Part shown: positions 8,085 through 18,894 of the stretch, in pieces
Position numbering within the stretch: position 1 is the stretch's first letter
How the letters are laid out: each line of letters begins with the position of its first letter
Assembly: GCF_022565775.1 (NCBI RefSeq)
Contig: NZ_JAIUMC010000008.1
Span: 1 to 64,000 of the forward strand
DNA length: 64,000 nucleotides
Direction of reading: 5' to 3'
Origin: Natronospirillum sp.
Lineage (GTDB): Bacteria; Pseudomonadota; Gammaproteobacteria; Pseudomonadales; Natronospirillaceae
The notes under the pieces: model-generated
Databases searched by the model: none
Told to the model about the DNA's origin: nothing
The model's input: the letters and a program-made list of their open reading frames with translations, nothing else
Translations under genes and position numbers: made by a program

Positions 8085-10814
8085 TCAGGCGGCGCCGATC
8101 ATGCGGCGCAGTACGTAGTGGAGGATGCCGCCGTGGCGGAAGTACTCCAGTTCATTGCCGGTGTCGATGCGGCATTTGGCCTGTACGGTTTCGGTTTTGC
8201 CATCCGGGTAGGTGATGGCAACCGGTACCGTCTGCCCGGGCTTGAGGTCGTTCAGACCCTTGACGGTGAAGGTCTCTTCGCCGGTCAGTTTCAGGCTCTT
8301 GCGGTCGACGCCGTCGGGGAACTGCAGCGGCAGTACACCCATGCCCACCAGGTTGGAGCGGTGGATGCGCTCGTAGGATTCGGCCAGCACAAAGCGCACG
8401 CCGAGCAGACGGGTGCCTTTGGCGGCCCAGTCCCGCGAGGAGCCGGTGCCGTATTCCTTGCCGGCGATGATGGCCAGTGGCTGGCCTTCGGCCTGGTAGT
8501 TCATGGCGGCGTCATAGATGGCCATCTTCTCGCCGGAGGGGATATGGCGCGTCACGCCGCCTTCTTCGCCCGGCACCATTTCGTTGCGGATGCGCACATT
8601 GGCAAAGGTGCCGCGCATCATCACTTCATGGTTGCCGCGCCGCGAGCCGTAGGAGTTGAAGTCTTTCGGCTCCACGCCATGCTCTTTCAGGTAGCGGCCG
8701 GCCGGGCTGTCGGTCTTGATGGCGCCGGCGGGCGAGATGTGGTCCGTGGTGACGGAGTCGGCCAGCATGGCCAGTGGCCGGGCGTCGATGACGTCCTCGA
8801 TCGCTTCGGGGGTGCGGCCCATGCCCTGGAAGAAGGGCGGGTGCTGGATATAGGTGGACTCGGGCCAGGCGTAGGTCTGGCCTTTCGGGAACTCGATGGC
8901 TTTCCAGTCCTTGTCGCCTTCGAACACTTCGCCATATTCCTTGCGGAACATGTCGGTGCGCACCTTCTCGACCGCGCCGGCGATCTCCTTGGTGCTGGGC
9001 CAGATGTCTTTCAGATAGAGCGGGTTGCCGTTCTTGTCTTCGCCGAGCGGATCTTCCGACAGATCAATCCGCACCGTGCCGGCCAGCGCATAGGCCACCA
9101 CCAGCGGCGGTGAAGCCAGCCAGTTGGTTTTCACCAGCGGGTGCACCCGGCCTTCGAAGTTGCGGTTGCCGGACAGCACCGAGGCCACGGTCAGATCAGC
9201 GTCGCTGATGGCCTTTTCGATGCTCTCGTGCAGTGGCCCGGAGTTGCCGATACAGGTGGTGCAGCCGTAGCCAACCAGATTGAAGCCCAACTTGTCGAGC
9301 CAGTTCAGCAGCCCGGCGCTGTCGAGGTATTCGGTGACCACCTTGGAGCCCGGTGCCAGTGAGGTCTTGACCCAGGGCTTGCGGTCCAGACCCTTCTCGG
9401 CAGCCTTCTTTGCCAGCAGACCTGCGGCCATCATGACGCTGGGGTTGGAGGTGTTGGTACAGGAGGTGATGGCGGCAATGGCCACATCTCCATGCTTGAT
9501 GCGATGTGTCTTGCCGTCGATGGTGAACTCGGCTTCGCCCGGCGGCAGGCCGGCACCCACGGCCGCACCTGCGCCGCCTTCGGCCTGCATGGCCTCGTCG
9601 CTGGTGGCGATGGTTTTGGACTGGGTATCCATGAAGTCGGCGAAGGCGCGCTTGACGTTCTGGATGGCCACCCGGTCCTGCGGGCGCTTGGGCCCGGCCA
9701 GGCTGGATTCCACTTCGGTCATGTCGAGTTGCAGTGTGCTGGTGAAAACCGGCTCATCACCCGGCTTGCGCCACATGCCCTGTGCCTTGCAGTAGGCTTC
9801 AACGCGTTCGACCACCTCCTGCGGGCGCCCGGTGAGGCGCAGATATTCCATGGTGACTTCATCCACCGGGAAGAAGCCACAGGTCGCACCATATTCCGGT
9901 GCCATGTTGGCAATGGTGGCGCGATCCGCCAATGGCAGTTCGGCCAGGCCGTCGCCATAGAACTCGACAAACTTGCCGACCACGCCATGCTTGCGCAGCA
10001 TCTCGGTGACGGTCAGTACCAAGTCGGTGGCGGTGATGCCTTCTTTCATCTGGCCGGTCAGCTTGAAGCCGACCACTTCCGGAATCAGCATCGACACCGG
10101 CTGACCCAGCATGGCGGCTTCGGCTTCGATGCCGCCGACGCCCCAGCCGAGAATGCCGAGGCCGTTGATCATGGTGGTGTGCGAGTCAGTGCCCACCAGC
10201 GTGTCCGGGTAGGCCTCCAGCACGCCGTCGACTTCCGAGGCCCAGACAGTCTGGCCCAGATATTCCAGGTTCACCTGGTGGCAGATGCCGGTGCCGGGGG
10301 GCACAACGCGGAAGTTGTCGAACGCCTGCTGGCCCCAGCGCAGGAAGGTATAGCGCTCGCCGTTGCGCTCCATTTCATGGCGCACATTGGCTTTGAAGGC
10401 GCCGGCGGTGGCGTATTCATCCACCATCACCGAGTGGTCGATGACCAGATCTACCGGCGACAGCGGGTTGACCTTTTCCGGGTCGTCGCCCAGTGAAGCC
10501 ACGGCGGCGCGCATGGAGGCCAGATCGACCACGCCGGGCACGCCGGTGAAGTCCTGCATCAGAACGCGGGCCGGGCGATAGGCAATTTCGCGGTCGGCCT
10601 TGCCGGCCTTCTGCCAGTCGACCAGGGCCTGAATGTCGTCGTTGGTGACGGTGTCGTTGTCGAAGTTGCGCAGCTGGTTCTCGAGCAATACTTTCAGCGA
10701 GAAGGGCAGGCGGTCGATGTTGCCGAATTGTTCGGCGGCTTTGGGCAGGCTGTAGATGCGGTATTCTTTGTTGCCTGCTTTGAGGGTATCTGTCGTAGCT
10801 GCCTTGGTGTTCAT
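8085..10814 (-). CDS. acnA: Aconitate hydratase A
   Basis: This enzyme of the TCA and glyoxylate cycles interconverts citrate and isocitrate in the cytoplasm. The 909-residue protein has the AcnA/IRP layout, with 4Fe-4S ligands visible in [11 protein letters not shown] and [12 protein letters not shown], the [13 protein letters not shown] motif, and the C-terminal swivel domain with [14 protein letters not shown] prefer ATG 10814 to ATG 10826 because the GGAG ribosome site lies between the two. The gene stands alone between two repeat-rich spacers. AcnA-type enzymes in relatives are made under oxidative stress or iron limitation. Confidence 0.97.
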   Translation of the reverse strand: MNTKAATTDTLKAGNKEYRIYSLPKAAEQFGNIDRLPFSLKVLLENQLRNFDNDTVTNDDIQALVDWQKAGKADREIAYRPARVLMQDFTGVPGVVDLASMRAAVASLGDDPEKVNPLSPVDLVIDHSVMVDEYATAGAFKANVRHEMERNGERYTFLRWGQQAFDNFRVVPPGTGICHQVNLEYLGQTVWASEVDGVLEAYPDTLVGTDSHTTMINGLGILGWGVGGIEAEAAMLGQPVSMLIPEVVGFKLTGQMKEGITATDLVLTVTEMLRKHGVVGKFVEFYGDGLAELPLADRATIANMAPEYGATCGFFPVDEVTMEYLRLTGRPQEVVERVEAYCKAQGMWRKPGDEPVFTSTLQLDMTEVESSLAGPKRPQDRVAIQNVKRAFADFMDTQSKTIATSDEAMQAEGGAGAAVGAGLPPGEAEFTIDGKTHRIKHGDVAIAAITSCTNTSNPSVMMAAGLLAKKAAEKGLDRKPWVKTSLAPGSKVVTEYLDSAGLLNWLDKLGFNLVGYGCTTCIGNSGPLHESIEKAISDADLTVASVLSGNRNFEGRVHPLVKTNWLASPPLVVAYALAGTVRIDLSEDPLGEDKNGNPLYLKDIWPSTKEIAGAVEKVRTDMFRKEYGEVFEGDKDWKAIEFPKGQTYAWPESTYIQHPPFFQGMGRTPEAIEDVIDARPLAMLADSVTTDHISPAGAIKTDSPAGRYLKEHGVEPKDFNSYGSRRGNHEVMMRGTFANVRIRNEMVPGEEGGVTRHIPSGEKMAIYDAAMNYQAEGQPLAIIAGKEYGTGSSRDWAAKGTRLLGVRFVLAESYERIHRSNLVGMGVLPLQFPDGVDRKSLKLTGEETFTVKGLNDLKPGQTVPVAITYPDGKTETVQAKCRIDTGNELEYFRHGGILHYVLRRMIGAA

Positions 10815-10923
10815 GTCGAGCTCCATTGAGTTTGGAACGAATAATCCATGTCTATTGTAACTCGATTGAGGGTGGTTTGCCGTGGTTTCAAGGGTGGGTT
10901 TAGTCGACAGATGACAGTCGACG

Positions 10924-10972
10924 GTTGTGAGTTGTGAGTTGTGAGTTGTGAGTTGTGAGTTGTGAGTTGTGG
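10924..10972. repeat. Heptamer tandem repeat (GTTGTGA)n
   Basis: Six perfect copies of GTTGTGA are followed by a seventh, GTTGTGG, making 49 bases head to tail. A heptamer array can change length by slippage. It lies about 110 bases upstream of acnA, in the acnA-deaD spacer. One frame reads as repeated SQLTTHN on the minus strand, but that ORF has no other sign of being a gene. Confidence 0.9.
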
Positions 10973-10977
10973 CTCAA

Positions 10978-11095
10978 TTGTAGGCTTGGGGCCGCAAGCC
11001 CCCACAAGGCGGCTTCGCCGCCAAGCGCAGGCAAGCCAGCGCCCACAACAAAGCCACCATTGTAGGGGCCGGCCTTGGCCGCGCTCAGAGGACGA
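10978..11095. repeat. Cluster of short GC-rich palindromes (REP-like)
   Basis: Several stem-forming units follow each other: GGGGC-CGCAA-GCCCC, GGCGGC-TTC-GCCGCC and a GGGGCCGGCCTTGGCCGCG block, two of them introduced by TTGTAGG. Similar TGTAGG-led units occur at 7796-7804, 7895-7903 and 35778. No protein-coding signal was seen. Confidence 0.6.
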
Positions 11096-11410
11096 CATGC
11101 TCATAAAGAAAAAACGAGCATTCGGGGAGCGGTTGCTGTATAGTCCGCGACTCAAAATTTGAGCCCGCAGTCAAAGTCCTACCGGAATCTGCTCAACGGA
11201 AAGTACCTCTGGCACCGTCTTCCCTGACCCCGCCACAGATAAACGCTCGTGGAAAGGCTGACCTTTACAGAGTCGTCAGCACACATGATCAGTACCCGAC
11301 CGGGTTTTGCGCACGTCGAAAAAACGGGGTAATGCCAGCCAGAACGGCCGGCACTGGGCATTCATGTGTGCGATTCACAGAGTGAATCCTGAAAAACAGG
11401 TACTTTTTTA
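11096..11410 (+). promoter_or_regulatory. Long untranslated leader upstream of deaD
   Basis: About 315 bases without a gene precede deaD. TATAGT at 11139-11144 is a plausible -10, though no good -35 is visible. It would give a leader of roughly 260 bases. Long structured leaders that mediate cold-shock and self-regulation are known for deaD/csdA in enterobacteria. Here that is an analogy only. Confidence 0.35.
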
Positions 11411-13129
11411 ATGACTGAAGTCATCTCCAATGACGTGGCCGTTACTTTTGCAGATCTGGGTCTGCCCCAGAATCTTGTCACCGGTGTTGCCAACCTCGGC
11501 TACGAAACCCCTTCTCCGATTCAGGCTGCTGCCATTCCGCCGCTGCTGCAAGGCCGTGACGTACTGGGCCAGGCGCAGACCGGCACCGGCAAAACCGCTG
11601 CCTTTGCGCTGCCCTTGCTGGCGCGCATCAATGTCAGCCTGAACGCTCCCCAGGTACTGGTGCTGACCCCGACCCGGGAACTGGCCATTCAGGTGGCTGA
11701 AGCCTTTACCGCCTATGCCCGCCTGATTACCGGCGGTCACTTCCAGGTGCTGCCGATCTACGGTGGCCAGAGCTATGGCATCCAGTTGAAGGCACTGAGC
11801 CGCGGCCCGCAGGTTGTGGTGGCCACGCCCGGCCGTCTGATGGACCACATGAAGTCGAACAAGATCGATCTGTCCCGCCTGCAGGCGCTGGTACTGGACG
11901 AAGCCGACGAAATGCTGCGCATGGGCTTTATCGACGATGTTACCACCGTCATCGAAGCCTGCCCGGAAGGCCGTCAACTGGCCATGTTCTCCGCCACCAT
12001 GCCGCGCGAGATCGCCCGCCTGACGCAGACCTACCTGAACAAGCCGGAACATATCCAGATTCAGGCGACTGCCTCCAATCTGGCGCAGATCGAGCAGTCC
12101 CATATTCTGCTCAAGCAGCACCACAAGCTGGATGCGCTGACCCGTCTGCTGGAAGTCGAAGAATTCGACGGCGCCATCATCTTCGCCCGCACCAAGGCCG
12201 CCACGGTGGAACTGAGCGAGAAGCTGACGGCCCGCGGCTATGATGCTGCACCGCTGAACGGTGACCTGTCACAGCAGCAGCGTGAAGCCACCATCGAGCG
12301 CATGAAAAGAGGCAAGATCGACCTGATCGTCGCCACCGACGTGGCCGCCCGCGGTCTGGACGTCAAGCGCATCGACCTGGTCATGAACTACGACATCCCG
12401 CTGGACGTCGAAGCCTACACCCACCGGGTTGGCCGCACCGGCCGTGCCGGTCGTACCGGTCGCGCCATCATGCTGGTGACCCCGCGTGAGCGCCACCTGC
12501 TGAAAGCCATTGAACGCCATGCCGGTCGCTCGATCGACAAGCGTGAGCTGCCGTCAGGCAAGGATATCGAGCAGAGCCGGGTTCAGACTTTCCGCGCCGA
12601 TCTGGTCAACATCATCGGCAGCGAAGACCTGAGCGAGTTCGAAAAGCTGCTGGCCGAACTGCAGCAGCAGATCGACGTGCCGGTAGAAACCCTGTCTGCA
12701 GCCCTGCTGGCCATGGCCCAGAAGGACCGCCCGCTGAACGTGGCCGCCCAGTTCCAGGACATTGTTGCCGATGTGCGCCCCGAGCGCACTGAGCGCCGCA
12801 ATGATCGGGATCGCAAGCCGGGTAAGCGCGTCGATACCAGCAACATCCGTTTCGAGAGCTACCGCATCGAAGCCGGCCGCCAGCATGGCGTTCGGGTGGG
12901 TGATATCGTTGGCGCCATCGTCAATGAAGCCGGTATCGAGAAGGCGCATATTGGCCGTATCAGCCTGCAGGAAGACCACAGCGTGATCGACCTGCCGGAA
13001 GGCATGCCGAAGGAACTGCACCAGCACCTGAGCAAGGTTCGTGTACGCCACCAGCCGATGCGCCTCAGCCGCGTTACCGGTGGCCACACCGAAGGGCGTC
13101 AGCCGGTGCGTCGCCCGCGCAAGAGCTGA
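11411..13129 (+). CDS. deaD: DEAD-box ATP-dependent RNA helicase DeaD/CsdA
   Basis: This 572-residue protein unwinds RNA in ribosome assembly and cold-shock mRNA handling. The helicase core (about 10-370) shows the Q-motif, [28 protein letters not shown] and HRVGRTGRAGRTGRA. The C-terminal DbpA-type RNA-binding domain (about 475-550, FESYRIEAGRQHGVRVGDIVGAI) marks it as DeaD/CsdA rather than RhlE or SrmB. The gene is monocistronic with a long leader. A second DEAD-box gene (rhlE) lies 20 kb downstream. Confidence 0.95.
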   Translation: MTEVISNDVAVTFADLGLPQNLVTGVANLGYETPSPIQAAAIPPLLQGRDVLGQAQTGTGKTAAFALPLLARINVSLNAPQVLVLTPTRELAIQVAEAFTAYARLITGGHFQVLPIYGGQSYGIQLKALSRGPQVVVATPGRLMDHMKSNKIDLSRLQALVLDEADEMLRMGFIDDVTTVIEACPEGRQLAMFSATMPREIARLTQTYLNKPEHIQIQATASNLAQIEQSHILLKQHHKLDALTRLLEVEEFDGAIIFARTKAATVELSEKLTARGYDAAPLNGDLSQQQREATIERMKRGKIDLIVATDVAARGLDVKRIDLVMNYDIPLDVEAYTHRVGRTGRAGRTGRAIMLVTPRERHLLKAIERHAGRSIDKRELPSGKDIEQSRVQTFRADLVNIIGSEDLSEFEKLLAELQQQIDVPVETLSAALLAMAQKDRPLNVAAQFQDIVADVRPERTERRNDRDRKPGKRVDTSNIRFESYRIEAGRQHGVRVGDIVGAIVNEAGIEKAHIGRISLQEDHSVIDLPEGMPKELHQHLSKVRVRHQPMRLSRVTGGHTEGRQPVRRPRKS

Positions 13130-13373
13130 ACCTGACCATCTGAAAAGGCCTGGTGTCGATGTCCGTGCAGCACTGCATGGGCCTCGGCGCCTCGTGCCAA
13201 GAAAAAGTCTGCTTTTCACCCTTCACCAGAGTTGCCTAAACAGTGTACAAACCGTAACCTGTGCGATAAGCGTCAAGCGCAGTGTCAGCAATTGGATAAG
13301 CTGACGGCATTCAGGGGAGGAGGGCACCTTATAGCCGGAACATTCCGGTGGGTCATCAACACCAGGGTGGCGT

Positions 13374-13841
13374 ATGCATCTTCGAAGTTGTTTAGTGTTT
13401 TCGTGTATCTTTGCCATTCCAGCGGCGGCTTTCGACCTGCATCTGGTCAGTGGTGATGACCGGTGGCGGTTCGGTCATGACGATCTGCAGGCCATGTCGG
13501 TTGTCGACATGACCACCGAAACACCCTGGACCGACTCTGTGGACCAGTATCGCGGAGTCACCATCGAGACCCTGCTCAGTGCAGCGGGCCTGACAACAGA
13601 GCAGCGAAAGCTGCGCCTGATAGCGCTGAATGATTATGCCATCAGCACAGATGTTGAAACCCTGCTGGATGCTGATGCGCTGATCGTCTTCGAGCGCAAT
13701 GGAGATCTGATGCCCGTGCGAGATTACGGGCCCTACTGGGTGCTTTTTCCTTTTTCCGAGCGCCCGGAACTTTCTAACAGGGACATTAGAAACCTATCCG
13801 TATGGCAACTCAAAACCATCGAAGTCCTGCCTCTGCCCTAG
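13374..13841 (+). CDS. Periplasmic molybdopterin-oxidoreductase-like protein paired with a sensor kinase
   Basis: The protein has 155 residues. A signal peptide (about 1-20, ending IPAAA) is followed by a small sulfite-oxidase-like fold: [29 protein letters not shown] and [17 protein letters not shown] are typical. The cofactor-ligating cysteine of true enzymes is absent, so it is probably a ligand- or signal-binding relative rather than a catalyst. Its 3' end overlaps the following hybrid kinase by 40 bases, which strongly suggests that the two form one sensory unit across the inner membrane. The ligand is unknown. Confidence 0.75.
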   Translation: MHLRSCLVFSCIFAIPAAAFDLHLVSGDDRWRFGHDDLQAMSVVDMTTETPWTDSVDQYRGVTIETLLSAAGLTTEQRKLRLIALNDYAISTDVETLLDADALIVFERNGDLMPVRDYGPYWVLFPFSERPELSNRDIRNLSVWQLKTIEVLPLP

Positions 13842-15622
13842 GCAGCGCCCGCATCAACTGGCGTTCTCTGCGCTTTGTCAGCCTGTTTACCATCAGTACT
13901 CTGCTGGTCATTCTGGTGGCGTTCACGCTGTATTCCGTGCGCCAGGAAATAGAGGCGCTGGGGGCTTCCGGTGAAGACGAGTTGTCCTGGAATGTATCCC
14001 GCCTTGAATTGGAAAATCAGCGCCTGATCAATGCCTTGAGCCAGTTTGTTGCCACACCGGATGACGGGCAGGTTGCGGTGGTTGAACTGCGCCTGGAAAT
14101 ACTGCTGCATCGCGTACAACTGGTGCGCGGCCTGAGCCGGCAGCATCTGCCCACGGTGTCGCTGAGCCGATTGCATGATGCCATGGCCGAGCTCGAGCAG
14201 GAGCTGCTGGCCATGCAGCCCGTGCTCAACGATCTGACTGTCGAGTCGGCACAGGCCTATATTGACCGCGCACGCAGTCTAGAAGCAGAGCTGTTCGAGC
14301 TGAGCCAGACCTACATCTTCACGTCGACCGATCTGTCGACCCAAGCGCTGGAGACTTTGCAGAACAACTATCGCTGGATCCTCGGCCTGCTGCTGGTCGG
14401 CGCCACCCTTATTTTCATGTACACCAGCTTCATCATTTACGAGGTACGTCGATCGCGGCGCCTGCGTGAAGTGGCCGAAACCGCCAATGAGGCGAAGAGT
14501 CGTTTTCTGGCCAATATGAGCCATGAAATGCGCACCCCGCTGAACGGCATTATCGGTATTACTGAACTGTTGCAGGACACCTCGCTGGATCAGCAGCAGC
14601 AGCGCTACTTGCAGACTCTGGGGCAGACCGCCGACAACCTGCTCAAGCAGATCAGCGATGTACTGGATCTGTCGAAAATCGAAGCCGAACAGTTCGAGTT
14701 CGAGGAAGAGGATTTCAATCTTCTGGCCGCGCTGTCAGACATCCATAGCCTGGTATTTGCGATGCTGCGCCAACGGCAGAGCACAGAGACCCACTTCGAT
14801 ATCGAGCTGGATGAGTCGATACCCCGTTTTGCCAAGGGAGACTGGCATCGCTTGCGCCAGGTGATCCTGAACCTGCTCAGCAACAGTGTGAAATTCACCG
14901 AATCAGGGCTTGTCAGCATGCGCGCCCGGTTGGGCCACCGACACCACGGGCGCTTTCAACTGCTGATTGAAGTGGAAGACACCGGGGTAGGCATTGATCC
15001 GGAGTTCATGCCGCAGCTTTTCTCTGAATTCAGCCAGGCTGACGCCTCCACAACCCGACGATATGGCGGTACCGGGCTGGGTCTCGCCCTAAGTCGCAAG
15101 CTGGCCCGACTGATGGAGGGTGATCTGCAGGCAGAGAGCACGCCGGGTAAAGGCACCCGGTTCAAGCTATCGGTATGGCTGTCAGACGGACAGGAGCCCA
15201 ATGACCAGCCGATCAGTGCGGACGAGAGAACTGAACTCGCAGGTTGCCGGGTGCTCGTTGTCGAAGACAACAGCGTCAATCAGATTGTGGTGCGCAAAAT
15301 GCTGGAGAGCCTGCAGGCCAATGTCACCACGGCCTATGATGGCATGCGCGCCGTGGAACTGGTCGGCAGGGACGGCCCATTTGATGTCATTTTGATGGAT
15401 ATCCACATGCCCGGAATGGATGGCTTTGCCGCCACCGACCGCATTCGTACCCTGGAACAGGAGCGTCAGTGGGCGCACCAGTACATAGTGGCTGTTACGG
15501 CCAATGCCATGGCGGGTGATCGCCACCGATGCATCATGGCTGGCATGGATGACTATCTCGCTAAACCCTTCAAGCTGGCAGAGCTGGGCGACGTATTGAA
15601 AAGACGGGGCCAGGCTCAGTAG
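13802..15622 (+). CDS. Hybrid sensor histidine kinase with C-terminal receiver
   Basis: The protein has 606 residues. Membrane helices at about 25-45 and 196-216 flank a periplasmic sensor region of about 150 residues. A HisKA domain follows ([13 protein letters not shown], His near 240), then HATPase motifs [18 protein letters not shown] and [10 protein letters not shown], and a receiver with acceptor Asp in [13 protein letters not shown]. No phosphotransfer domain or output protein is adjacent, so the downstream partner must lie elsewhere. It overlaps the preceding periplasmic protein gene, its probable input partner. No good ribosome site precedes ATG 13802, so translation is likely coupled. 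Its end overlaps convergent acpH by 7 bases. Confidence 0.88.
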   Translation: MATQNHRSPASALGSARINWRSLRFVSLFTISTLLVILVAFTLYSVRQEIEALGASGEDELSWNVSRLELENQRLINALSQFVATPDDGQVAVVELRLEILLHRVQLVRGLSRQHLPTVSLSRLHDAMAELEQELLAMQPVLNDLTVESAQAYIDRARSLEAELFELSQTYIFTSTDLSTQALETLQNNYRWILGLLLVGATLIFMYTSFIIYEVRRSRRLREVAETANEAKSRFLANMSHEMRTPLNGIIGITELLQDTSLDQQQQRYLQTLGQTADNLLKQISDVLDLSKIEAEQFEFEEEDFNLLAALSDIHSLVFAMLRQRQSTETHFDIELDESIPRFAKGDWHRLRQVILNLLSNSVKFTESGLVSMRARLGHRHHGRFQLLIEVEDTGVGIDPEFMPQLFSEFSQADASTTRRYGGTGLGLALSRKLARLMEGDLQAESTPGKGTRFKLSVWLSDGQEPNDQPISADERTELAGCRVLVVEDNSVNQIVVRKMLESLQANVTTAYDGMRAVELVGRDGPFDVILMDIHMPGMDGFAATDRIRTLEQERQWAHQYIVAVTANAMAGDRHRCIMAGMDDYLAKPFKLAELGDVLKRRGQAQ

Positions 15623-16206
15623 GTTCCCCGGGTCTGGGAGTTGACCGCCGCCCGCAATGCCGGGAAAAGGTCGGCGAAAACCTGGTCCACCTGATGGCCG
15701 TGGCTGTCGAGCAGGACGGGTGCTTCGGCCAGTGGAGTGCGAAAGCGGCTGCGCCTGTCAAGACTCTCTAGCGCCCTGGCCATGCCCTCGCGAGTGGCAT
15801 ACCCTGGCAGCCAGCGCCGCTGAACCAGTGCCGTGCGCAGCATCTTCAATCGTTCATTCTCCGGTCCGTTATAGGCGGCCAGCGCTGTATACACACCTTC
15901 GGCAAACTCCGGCAGCGGCTGCGCGCTCCATTGTGACCAGTTGCGCGCCAGACAGTGATCGAAGAACACATCCAGAATGACCCCGCCAAAGCGCCGATAG
16001 GGCGGTGGCAATGAGCGCCGGAGCGCCTGCACGGCCGGGTGGCTGTCAGTGAGTCGGTCGATGGTCAGATGCAGGTCGACATGGTGGCGCAACTCGTCCG
16101 AGACCCCCTCGGGAAGCTGTTTTGGAGGCATGCAATCGGGCAATAACTGGCCCACGCAGGAATCCGGTGTGAGCTCCGAGAAGTATAAATGGGCCAGGTA
16201 GTTCAC
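15616..16206 (-). CDS. acpH: Acyl carrier protein phosphodiesterase
   Basis: AcpH hydrolyses holo-ACP to apo-ACP and 4'-phosphopantetheine. The 196-residue protein opens [11 protein letters not shown] and contains [30 protein letters not shown], and [18 protein letters not shown]. These are the His/Asp-rich motifs of this HD-like family. I take GTG 16206 as start because AGGA lies 7 bases upstream and the family begins at this point. The reading from 16230 adds eight atypical residues. It is divergent from hemE, and its 3' end overlaps the hybrid kinase gene. Confidence 0.88.
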   Translation of the reverse strand: MNYLAHLYFSELTPDSCVGQLLPDCMPPKQLPEGVSDELRHHVDLHLTIDRLTDSHPAVQALRRSLPPPYRRFGGVILDVFFDHCLARNWSQWSAQPLPEFAEGVYTALAAYNGPENERLKMLRTALVQRRWLPGYATREGMARALESLDRRSRFRTPLAEAPVLLDSHGHQVDQVFADLFPALRAAVNSQTRGTY

Positions 16207-16323
16207 AGAACTTTCCTGCCGAGTGACCACGGGTCATGTAATGCCTGCATGGCACTATGATAAACTGCCCGCCCGGCGACAACGACCCCCAACATTCATC
16301 TGCTGCCCTGGATATCACTACAC

Positions 16324-17409
16324 ATGGCTCAACTGGCTCCCGAACTGAAGAATGACCGCTTTCTGCGCGCCCTGGCGAGGCAGCCTGTGGACCGCACACC
16401 CATCTGGATGATGCGCCAGGCGGGCCGCTATCTGCCCGAATACCGGGCGACCCGGCAGCAGGCCGGCGATTTCATGAGCCTGTGCCGCAATGCCGATCTG
16501 GCCTGTGAAGTGACCATGCAGCCGCTGCGGCGCTACCCGCTGGACGCCGCCATCCTGTTCAGCGACATTCTGACTATTCCCGATGCCATGGGGCTGGGCC
16601 TGTATTTCGAAACGGGTGAAGGGCCGAAATTCCGCCATGTGGTGCGTTCCGCCGCCGATGTCGAGGCTCTGCCGGCGCTGACCGCAGAGACCGATCTGGA
16701 CTATGTGATGCGCGCCGTGTCCACGATTCGCCGGGAACTGGCCGGCGACGTACCGCTGATCGGCTTCTCCGGCAGTCCCTGGACGCTGGCCACCTATATG
16801 ATCGAGGGCGGGTCGAGCAAGGATTTTCCTCACGCCAAGGCCATGCTGTACAGCAACCCGGAGGTTCTCCATGGCCTGCTGGAGCGCCTGGCCACCGCCG
16901 TGACCGATTATCTCAATGCCCAGATCCGTGCCGGGGCGCAGGTGGTGCAGATCTTCGATACCTGGGGCGGCGCGCTGGCGCACAATGCCTATCAGTCCTT
17001 CAGCCTGCAGTATATGCAGCGCATTGTGGATGGCCTGATTCGGGAGCACGAAGGGCGGCGCGTGCCGGTGATCCTGTTTACCAAGGGCGCCGGCCAGTGG
17101 CTGGAAGTCATGGCCGACACCGGGGCTGATGCGCTGGGTCTGGACTGGACGACGGACATCGGCCAGGCGCGGGCTCGCGTCGGCGACAAGGTGGCGCTGC
17201 AGGGCAATATGGACCCGGCGGTACTCTATGCCGAGCCGGCGGCCATCCGGCAGGAAGTGAAGAGAATCCTGGCCAACTTCGGCTCCGGCCCGGGTCATAT
17301 CTTCAATCTCGGCCACGGCATCACTCCGGGTGTGGACCCGGAACATGCCAAGGCCTTTATCGAAGCGGTGGTGGAGCTGAGCCCGGAATACCAGGCCGGA
17401 ACTCACTGA
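16324..17409 (+). CDS. hemE: Uroporphyrinogen decarboxylase
   Basis: HemE converts uroporphyrinogen III to coproporphyrinogen III in haem synthesis. At 361 residues it has family length, with the N-terminal signature [16 protein letters not shown], the substrate-site region [14 protein letters not shown], and [17 protein letters not shown]. It ends [18 protein letters not shown] as expected. The gene stands alone. The 3' end overlaps convergent mtgA by 7 bases. Confidence 0.98.
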   Translation: MAQLAPELKNDRFLRALARQPVDRTPIWMMRQAGRYLPEYRATRQQAGDFMSLCRNADLACEVTMQPLRRYPLDAAILFSDILTIPDAMGLGLYFETGEGPKFRHVVRSAADVEALPALTAETDLDYVMRAVSTIRRELAGDVPLIGFSGSPWTLATYMIEGGSSKDFPHAKAMLYSNPEVLHGLLERLATAVTDYLNAQIRAGAQVVQIFDTWGGALAHNAYQSFSLQYMQRIVDGLIREHEGRRVPVILFTKGAGQWLEVMADTGADALGLDWTTDIGQARARVGDKVALQGNMDPAVLYAEPAAIRQEVKRILANFGSGPGHIFNLGHGITPGVDPEHAKAFIEAVVELSPEYQAGTH

Positions 17410-18098
17410 TACAGCGGTGCCAGCCAGGTGGTGCCGCCCAGCATGCGCTGCTGCTGCAGATTCCATTGCGCTCGTTCAGTCATGAATGCTGAAGGTCGAC
17501 CGGGCGTATAGCGGGCCGGGCTGGGCAGTGTGGCGGCCAGCAGGGCGCTTTCCCAGGGGTTGAGCTGGGCAGCTGATTTGTTGAAGTGGTACTGGGCAGC
17601 TGCCTCCAGCCCGAAGACTCCGCCCGGGCCCCATTCGGCGATATTCAGATACACTTCCAGAATACGTTCCTTGGGCCAGAACCACTCGATCAGCAGCGTG
17701 AACCAGGCTTCCAGCCCCTTGCGCATCCAACTGCGACCCGTCCACAGATACAGATTGCGTGCCACCTGCTGGCTGATGGTGCTGGCCCCGCGAAGCTGAC
17801 CTCGGCGCTCGCGTTCCAGCCAGGCATCGCGCATGGCGTCGACGTCAAACCCCCGGTGAAGCGGAAAGCGCTGATCTTCCGAGGCGACCACGGCCATGGC
17901 GGCATGAGGTGGAATATCCTGCCAGGCCAGCCATTGCCAGCGCAGGTCAAAGTCCTCGATTTGCGACCACCGATTGACCATGACCAGAGTGCCCGGCGGG
18001 TTCAGCCAGCGCAGAGGCAACACCAGCAGCAGGCTCAGCAGAATCCAGGCCGCCACCAGATACCCCAGTATCCGCAACACTCGCCGCACAATGCGCAT
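17403..18098 (-). CDS. mtgA: Monofunctional biosynthetic peptidoglycan transglycosylase
   Basis: MtgA polymerises lipid II into glycan strands at the inner membrane. The 231-residue protein has one N-terminal membrane helix (about 8-30) and a family-51 glycosyltransferase domain, with catalytic Glu in [14 protein letters not shown] and the motifs [17 protein letters not shown] and [18 protein letters not shown] start at ATG 18098 ([14 protein letters not shown]), since the 39 residues upstream lie in another gene. It begins 11 bases after the esterase stop, so the two are probably cotranscribed. Confidence 0.95.
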   Translation of the reverse strand: MRIVRRVLRILGYLVAAWILLSLLLVLPLRWLNPPGTLVMVNRWSQIEDFDLRWQWLAWQDIPPHAAMAVVASEDQRFPLHRGFDVDAMRDAWLERERRGQLRGASTISQQVARNLYLWTGRSWMRKGLEAWFTLLIEWFWPKERILEVYLNIAEWGPGGVFGLEAAAQYHFNKSAAQLNPWESALLAATLPSPARYTPGRPSAFMTERAQWNLQQQRMLGGTTWLAPLYQ

Positions 18099-18109
18099 GC
18101 CCGGGTGCT

Positions 18110-18769
18110 CTAGTCTGTCAGCCTGGCACGCAGCCAGTGGCCGATAACGGTGACTTGCTCCGGGCAGACCGCATGCGGCATCCGAAAGTTCTGATACTCG
18201 GCCGGATAACCCCACGCCAGCATCTGTTCATGGGCCTTGCGTCCCAGTACCTCGGGCACCACCGGGTCCTGGGTTCCGTGCTGGATCAGTGTGGGCAGCG
18301 CGCTGTTGGCCGGGTGCCGCTCCAGGGTGTCGGCGGTGGCCAGATAGGTCGACAGGGCCATCAGCCCGGCCAGCGGTTCAGGGTGGGACAGGGCGGCCTC
18401 ATAGGCCACAGCGCCGCCCTGGGAAAATCCGGCGAGCACGATGCGCGAGCAGGGAATGCCGCGGTCATTTTCACGCTTGATCAGGGCCCGCACGGCATCG
18501 GCAGATGCCTGCAACTGGCCAAGGTCGACGCGCCGGTCCAGGTTCATTTCCAGAATGTCATACCAGGCGGGCATGCGCATGCCGCCATTGATGGTGACGG
18601 GCAGGTCCGGTGCATGCGGAAAGACGAAACGCACTGCCAGGTCCGACAGCCCGAGTTGTGGCACGATCGGCTCGAAATCATGGCCATTGGCGCCCAGGCC
18701 GTGCAACCAGATAACGGCATGAGTGGCCTCCCGGGCGGGTTCTATCTCAACGCAGGGCAGCAGTGGCAT
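18110..18769 (-). CDS. Alpha/beta-hydrolase carboxylesterase (phospholipase/carboxylesterase family)
   Basis: This 219-residue cytoplasmic esterase belongs to the family of Pseudomonas carboxylesterase II and eukaryotic acyl-protein thioesterase. It shows the oxyanion motif VIWLHGLGANGHDF, nucleophile elbow GFSQGG, the Asp in GTQDPVVP and the His in MPHAVC. ATG 18769 has GGAG five bases upstream. The longer reading from 18814 adds 15 residues before it. Substrates of such enzymes are short acyl esters. The natural one is unknown. Likely cotranscribed with mtgA. Confidence 0.9.
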   Translation of the reverse strand: MPLLPCVEIEPAREATHAVIWLHGLGANGHDFEPIVPQLGLSDLAVRFVFPHAPDLPVTINGGMRMPAWYDILEMNLDRRVDLGQLQASADAVRALIKRENDRGIPCSRIVLAGFSQGGAVAYEAALSHPEPLAGLMALSTYLATADTLERHPANSALPTLIQHGTQDPVVPEVLGRKAHEQMLAWGYPAEYQNFRMPHAVCPEQVTVIGHWLRARLTD

Positions 18770-18894
18770 GTATACTCCAGTGAACAGGGAAACAGGTTGA
18801 ATTTCAGGCGGCAATGATACCGGAATTGTTCCCTTTCTGTCTGTGACCTATGCTTAGCAGCCACTCTTTCCTTTCAAGCACGGAGTCTCCCAGT

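Noticed and set aside
7998-9113. Plus-strand ORF of 371 codons antisense to acnA
   Set aside because: It begins in the tandem repeats and runs through the complement of acnA; no family similarity.
10811-11155. Minus-strand ORF containing a repeated Thr-His-Asn-Ser-Gln-Leu motif
   Set aside because: The motif is only the translation of the heptamer DNA repeat; the rest is REP-like sequence and no ribosome site is present.
16318-17466. Long minus-strand ORF of 382 codons antisense to hemE
   Set aside because: hemE on the plus strand is unmistakable. The antisense frame is His/Gly/Gln-rich filler typical of the complement of a GC-rich gene and resembles no family.
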